This document shows positions 21,825 through 25,259 of a stretch of 25,259 nucleotides of DNA, in pieces (the stretch's first letter is position 1; each line of letters opens with the position of its first letter). Below the pieces are notes generated by a model. It was not told where the DNA came from and ran no database searches. It saw only the letters and a program-made list of their open reading frames with translations. The stretch comes from Vibrio sp. UBA2441 (GTDB lineage Bacteria > Pseudomonadota > Gammaproteobacteria > Enterobacterales > Vibrionaceae). The stretch spans positions 1 to 25,259 of the forward strand of contig DDQN01000071.1 in the NCBI GenBank assembly GCA_002342685.1. Direction: 5' to 3'. The position numbers were made by a program, and so were the translations under genes.

Positions 21825-22412
21825 TTGCAAGGAATGATTCAGACAGATAAATCTCTACCGCGTATTTTATTAATATTTGTTCACCCTGAACCCGATTCAT
21901 CTATTGCCAATAGTGTAATGTTAAAAAAGATACAGGGATTGGAGCATGTGACTATCCATGATCTTTATGCGGAATATCCAGATTTCTTCATTGATGTTCA
22001 AAAGGAACATGATCTTTTACTTTCTCACGACATTATTGTCTTTCAACATCCCCTTTTTATGTATTCATGCCCTGCTCTTTTAAAAGAGTGGATAGATAGA
22101 GTATTAGGTAAAGGGTTTGCCTTTGGTGAAAACTGTGTACTTAAGGGGAAATATTGGCGGAGTGTGATTACTACGGGAGGGGCTCAGGAGGCGTTCGCTG
22201 CCTCTGGTTATAATAAATACCCCATGCAAGAGATATTGCAGCCCTTTGAGTTGACAGCTTCGCTTTGTCGAATGCACTGGGTTGAGCCTTTGGTTTTACA
22301 TTGGGCACGGCATGTGTCGGATGTTATCCGTTATCAGCATGCTGAGAATTATCGGCAGTGGTTGCTTAACCCGTTGACAGATAATCAGGAGGTGACCAAT
22401 GGCACTGACTGA
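21825..22412 (+). CDS. kefG: KefG, ancillary quinone oxidoreductase subunit of KefB
   Basis: A 195-residue flavodoxin-like NAD(P)H oxidoreductase. 'ILLIFVHPEPDSSIANSV' is the FMN-binding start, and 'FQHPLFMYSCPALLKEWIDR' then 'VLGKGFAFG' are family-typical. KefG binds KefB and is needed for full glutathione-gated K+ efflux. The start is uncertain: TTG 21825 has AAGGA four bases upstream, while ATG 21834 (three residues later) has AAGGA directly abutting it, too close to work. The gene overlaps kefB by 14 nt. Confidence 0.94.
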   Translation: MQGMIQTDKSLPRILLIFVHPEPDSSIANSVMLKKIQGLEHVTIHDLYAEYPDFFIDVQKEHDLLLSHDIIVFQHPLFMYSCPALLKEWIDRVLGKGFAFGENCVLKGKYWRSVITTGGAQEAFAASGYNKYPMQEILQPFELTASLCRMHWVEPLVLHWARHVSDVIRYQHAENYRQWLLNPLTDNQEVTNGTD

Positions 22413-24198
22413 TGATTTTTTGCAAAGTGGTGTTGTGTTTTTATCGGCCGCGGTTGTTGCCGTTCCTTTGGCCCAAAGAATGGGGTTGGGGTCGGTTATA
22501 GGGTATTTACTTGCCGGAGTCGCTATTGGGCCTTGGGGATTTGGTTTGATAAGTGATGTCGATGCCATATTACACTTTGCTGAATTTGGCGTTGTTCTTC
22601 TGTTGTTTTTAATTGGTTTGGAATTAAACCCTAAAAAATTGTGGCAAATGCGAAACCCTATATTGGGTTTAGGTGGTGCACAGGTCGTGGTGACGACGGC
22701 AATCATTGCGGTGATCAGCTCTTTATTTTCAATGCCCTGGCAGAGTAGTCTGGTGGTAGGTATGGGGCTTGCCTTATCTTCTACTGCTATAGCATTAAGG
22801 GTTATTGAAGAACAAGGTTTGGCGGGTAGTGATACAGGGCAATCTGGGTTCGCGGTACTTTTATTTCAAGATATAGCCGTCATCCCTATGTTAGCGATAT
22901 TACCCATTTTAGCGGGCGCAGGTGGTGAAGGTGATTGGCTAGATACATTAAAAAATATTGCTTTAATTGTTGGGCTACTCATTGGTAGCCACTTTTTATT
23001 GCGGCCGTTATTTCGTTATGTCGTAATGAGCGGGGTACGGGAGCTATTTACTGTAGCGGCGTTACTGCTCGTTATAGGCATTGCGCTCTTTATGCAAACA
23101 TTGGGCTTATCCATGGCGCTGGGGACATTTTTAGCGGGTGTGTTATTAGCTGAGAGTGAGTACAGGCATGAGCTTGAGGTATCTATTGAACCTTTCAAAG
23201 GTTTATTGCTCGGATTATTTTTCATTGCCGTAGGCATGGCGGTTAATTTAGGTTTGTTGGCATTGCACCCATTGGAGGTGCTGCTTGCTGTCGTTGCCTT
23301 GATTGTGACTAAGGGACTTATCTTATACACACTGGCGAGACTGTTTGGTACCAGAGCAAAGGCCAGAAGTCGAATGGCGGCCATTCTAAGCCAGGGTGGG
23401 GAGTTTGCTTTTGTCCTCTTCACGGCGGCTCAGGCCGAACAATTATTAACGGCTGAGTTAAGTGCATTTTTGTTAGTGGTGGTGAGTTTGTCCATGGTAA
23501 CGACGCCGATATTGCTGATTGTTCAGGAAAAATGGTTTTTTGCCACAATAAACAGCGCTAACGATGCCAGTGATAATAACGATATCATTAATCGTAATCC
23601 GCGAGTGATCATTGCCGGGTTTGGTCGGTTTGGTCAGATAGTTGGGCGTTTGATGTACGCCAATAAAGTCCGTATTACTGTATTAGAAAGTGACCCAAGC
23701 CAAATTCAGCTGCTGAGGAAGTATGGTTATAAAGTGTTTTATGGGGATGCTAGTAAGTTGGATCTATTACGTGCCGCGGGTGCAGATAAGGCGGAAGCGA
23801 TTATTGCGTGTACCGATAATCCCGATGAAATACTAGAGATAATCCATATATGTCATCAACATTTCCCTAATTTAAAAGTGCTGGCTCGTGCAAGAAGCCG
23901 GGTGGAAGCGTATCAAATGCTAAATAATGGCGTTCCTAACTATTCTAGAGAAACTTTTTTAGGGGCTCTGGATTTAGGCCGGCAACTCTTGGTTGAACTG
24001 GGAATGCATCCCTATCAGGCGAAGCGTGCAGAAGCGCATTTTAAAAAATTAGATGCAACAATGCTTGAAGAGCTGTTGCCACTGCATAAAGATGAAAAAG
24101 ACTTGGATCAACGATCTAAAGAAGCTAGAAAAGAGTTGGAAGAAATATTTGCCAGAGAAATGGAAAACGATAACCAATCGAATAACCATTGGAAATAA
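22399..24198 (+). CDS. kefB: Glutathione-regulated K+ efflux antiporter KefB
   Basis: A 599-residue inner-membrane K+/H+ antiporter of the CPA2 family protecting against electrophiles. About twelve or thirteen membrane segments occupy residues 5-380. 'FQDIAVIP' (156-163) holds the ion-pathway Asp. The regulatory cytoplasmic loop 'HELEVSIEPFKGLLLGLFFI' (257-276) corresponds to the HALESDIEPFKG loop of KefC. An RCK/KTN domain follows, with the nucleotide motif 'IIAGFGRFGQIVGR' (404-417) and a charged C-terminal tail. AGGAGGTG six bases before ATG 22399 is an excellent ribosome site within the end of kefG. Confidence 0.96.
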   Translation: MALTDDFLQSGVVFLSAAVVAVPLAQRMGLGSVIGYLLAGVAIGPWGFGLISDVDAILHFAEFGVVLLLFLIGLELNPKKLWQMRNPILGLGGAQVVVTTAIIAVISSLFSMPWQSSLVVGMGLALSSTAIALRVIEEQGLAGSDTGQSGFAVLLFQDIAVIPMLAILPILAGAGGEGDWLDTLKNIALIVGLLIGSHFLLRPLFRYVVMSGVRELFTVAALLLVIGIALFMQTLGLSMALGTFLAGVLLAESEYRHELEVSIEPFKGLLLGLFFIAVGMAVNLGLLALHPLEVLLAVVALIVTKGLILYTLARLFGTRAKARSRMAAILSQGGEFAFVLFTAAQAEQLLTAELSAFLLVVVSLSMVTTPILLIVQEKWFFATINSANDASDNNDIINRNPRVIIAGFGRFGQIVGRLMYANKVRITVLESDPSQIQLLRKYGYKVFYGDASKLDLLRAAGADKAEAIIACTDNPDEILEIIHICHQHFPNLKVLARARSRVEAYQMLNNGVPNYSRETFLGALDLGRQLLVELGMHPYQAKRAEAHFKKLDATMLEELLPLHKDEKDLDQRSKEARKELEEIFAREMENDNQSNNHWK

Positions 24199-24201
24199 TG
24201 A

Positions 24202-24250
24202 ATGGATTGTAGATGATGGGTTATGGATTACGAGTGATGAGCGATGGGGA
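24202..24250. repeat. Decayed 7-bp tandem repeat between kefB and yheV
   Basis: Seven units stay in 7-bp phase: ATGGATT, GTAGATG, ATGGGTT, ATGGATT, ACGAGTG, ATGAGCG, ATGGGGA. They resemble ATGGGTT, the complement-strand unit of the perfect repeat at the window's right end. The repeat fills the gap just before yheV and may include its leader. Confidence 0.6.
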
Positions 24251-24257
24251 TAATTGA

Positions 24258-24452
24258 ATGAAAAAGAGATTTATTGCTGGGGCGGCTTGTCCTAAGTGTT
24301 CTGCTCAGGATACTCTGCGCTGGTGGGTTGAAAATAATATAGAGATGGTTGAGTGCGTTGAGTGTGGGCATGTTGATAAGCGAGCGCCTAGTTCTGTACA
24401 GAGTTCTGAACATTCAGAGCAGGAGATAATTGGCATTTTTAAACCAGAATAA
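24258..24452 (+). CDS. yheV: YheV family zinc-ribbon protein
   Basis: A 64-residue protein beginning 'MKKRFIAGAACPKCSAQDTL' with two CxxC pairs (Cys11/14 and Cys33/36) forming a zinc ribbon, then 'GHVDKR' and a short acidic tail. This matches the YheV family, always near kefB/slyD, with unknown function. ATG 24258 lacks a good Shine-Dalgarno: the upstream sequence is repeat-derived (GATGGGGATAATTGA), so translation may be weak, or GGGGA at 24246-24250, about seven bases upstream, may serve. Confidence 0.93.
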   Translation: MKKRFIAGAACPKCSAQDTLRWWVENNIEMVECVECGHVDKRAPSSVQSSEHSEQEIIGIFKPE

Positions 24453-24562
24453 TTGAGTTTCCATAATTCATCCCCATAATAGTGACAACTCGGTTTTCGA
24501 GACACACGTATTTCTTGGTTTACTGTTACTCAGGCCAAGCTTAGATCTCTTTTGGAGCAAAC

Positions 24563-25153
24563 ATGAATATTGAAAAGAACGTAGTAGTAAGCCTAGCGTA
24601 TCAAGTAAAGCTTGAAGATGGTGTTGTTGTAGATCAGGCCACAAACGAAGCCCCATTAGATTATCTACATGGTCACAATAATCTGATCACAGGCCTTGAA
24701 AAAGAGCTTGAAGGTAAAGTCGCTGGTGATAAGTTTTCTGTAACTATCTCTCCAGATGATGCCTATGGTGAGCACAATGATGCATTGGTTCAGCGTGTTC
24801 CTGCGGATGTATTTCAGGGTGTAGAACAAATTGAAGTGGGCATGCGTTTCCTTGCTGACACAGACCAAGGTCCAATCCCTGTAGAAGTCACTGAAGTTGA
24901 TGGTGATGAAGTTGTGGTTGATGGCAATCATATGTTAGCAGGCCAAACACTGACTTTTGATGTGGAAGTAATGGAAACACGTGAAGCAACAGCGGAAGAA
25001 GTTGAGCACGGCCATATTCATAAAGAAGGCGGTTGCGGTGGTCACGATCATGATCACGAAGGCGGTTGTTGTGGTGGTGAAGGCCATGCAAAAGAAAAAG
25101 AAGATGGCTGCTGCGGCGGCGGTGGCAACGGAGGCTGCGGTTGTTCTCACTAA
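24563..25153 (+). CDS. slyD: FKBP-type prolyl isomerase / nickel metallochaperone SlyD
   Basis: A 196-residue protein, the same length as E. coli SlyD. The FKBP part begins 'MNIEKNVVVSLAYQVKLEDG' with 'PLDYLHGHNNLITGLEKEL', and is interrupted by the insert-in-flap chaperone domain (about 72-130). From about 148 the tail is Gly/His/Cys-rich ('HGHIHKEGGCGGHDHDHEGG') and binds Ni2+ and other metals. SlyD folds nascent proteins and supplies nickel for hydrogenase maturation in enterics; in Vibrio it may serve other nickel enzymes. GGAG is upstream of ATG 24563, and a strong terminator follows. Confidence 0.98.
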   Translation: MNIEKNVVVSLAYQVKLEDGVVVDQATNEAPLDYLHGHNNLITGLEKELEGKVAGDKFSVTISPDDAYGEHNDALVQRVPADVFQGVEQIEVGMRFLADTDQGPIPVEVTEVDGDEVVVDGNHMLAGQTLTFDVEVMETREATAEEVEHGHIHKEGGCGGHDHDHEGGCCGGEGHAKEKEDGCCGGGGNGGCGCSH

Positions 25154-25160
25154 TTAAAAA

Positions 25161-25190
25161 AACCGGTTGCTTAAGCAGCCGGTTTTTTGT
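25161..25190 (+). terminator. slyD intrinsic terminator
   Basis: AACCGGTTGC (25161-25170), a TTAA loop and GCAGCCGGTT (25175-25184), with one wobble pair, are followed by TTTTGTTT. Confidence 0.9.
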
Positions 25191-25197
25191 TTAACGG

Positions 25198-25259
25198 CCC
25201 ATAACCCATAACCCATAACCCATAACCCATAACCCATAACCCATAACCCATCACCCATA
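25198..25259. repeat. Perfect 7-bp tandem repeat (ATAACCC)n at the window edge
   Basis: Seven exact ATAACCC units (25201-25249) are followed by one variant ATCACCC and ATA, preceded by CCC. The array runs off the window, so its total length is unknown. It sits just after the slyD terminator. Confidence 0.95.

Noticed and set aside
24935..25150. Long minus-strand frames opposite the slyD tail
   Set aside because: They are complements of the Gly/His/Cys codons of slyD and have no independent support.
25201..25259. CRISPR array
   Set aside because: The repeat unit is 7 bp with no spacers; it is a simple tandem repeat.

Overview
This looks like a Vibrionaceae chromosome (Vibrio or a close relative). 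The right half holds the block crp - prkB - yheU - yheT - (MocR / LysE pair) - TIGR02444 - yheS - kefG - kefB - yheV - slyD. That is the usual gammaproteobacterial kef/slyD-crp neighbourhood, with protein sequences of Vibrio type. The left half (about 1-13,100) is accessory DNA: mobile-element genes, small regulatory-metabolic cassettes, gene remnants and long non-coding stretches.

Layout. 1-2,960: a genomic-island module with no integrase in view. On the minus strand it has two DUF2787 genes and a short RadC-type JAB protein. On the plus strand it has AlpA, an inovirus Gp2/YagK-YfjJ-type protein and a second, 55-residue AlpA. 3,426-5,680: a YgjV-like membrane protein, a nucleoside phosphorylase and a LysR regulator, all on the minus strand. 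5,700-6,400: largely decayed DNA, including a probable group II intron maturase C-terminus. 6,405-8,942: a DeoR repressor divergent from a YdgJ-like Gfo/Idh/MocA oxidoreductase and a UPF0303 protein. 9,242-10,255: a second, AT-richer oxidoreductase. 10,491-11,375: a mobile-element-type protein with an LPD25-like N-terminus. 11,450-11,950: a non-coding zone with a Fur-like site, a long hairpin plus strong terminator, and a duplicated 70-nt element. 11,999-13,006: a three-gene, overlapping minus-strand operon made of a 50-residue protein resembling only the start of a NodU-type carbamoyltransferase, an unrecognised 79-residue protein and a HAD phosphatase. A divergent LysR gene follows at 13,138.

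13,138 to the end is largely housekeeping: the global regulator CRP, PrkB, the YheU/YheT proteins, a MocR regulator divergent from a LysE exporter, the ABC-F protein YheS, the glutathione-gated K+ efflux pair KefG/KefB, the zinc-ribbon protein YheV and the prolyl isomerase/metallochaperone SlyD. The window ends inside a perfect 7-bp tandem repeat, and a decayed version of the same heptamer sits between kefB and yheV.

The best leads for something undescribed are: (i) the carbamoyltransferase-start / 79-aa / HAD micro-operon with its own LysR; (ii) the duplicated structured element behind a Fur-like site at 11.45-11.95 kb; (iii) a 34-nt promoter module, identically spaced, upstream of three mobile-element genes lying up to 10 kb apart.
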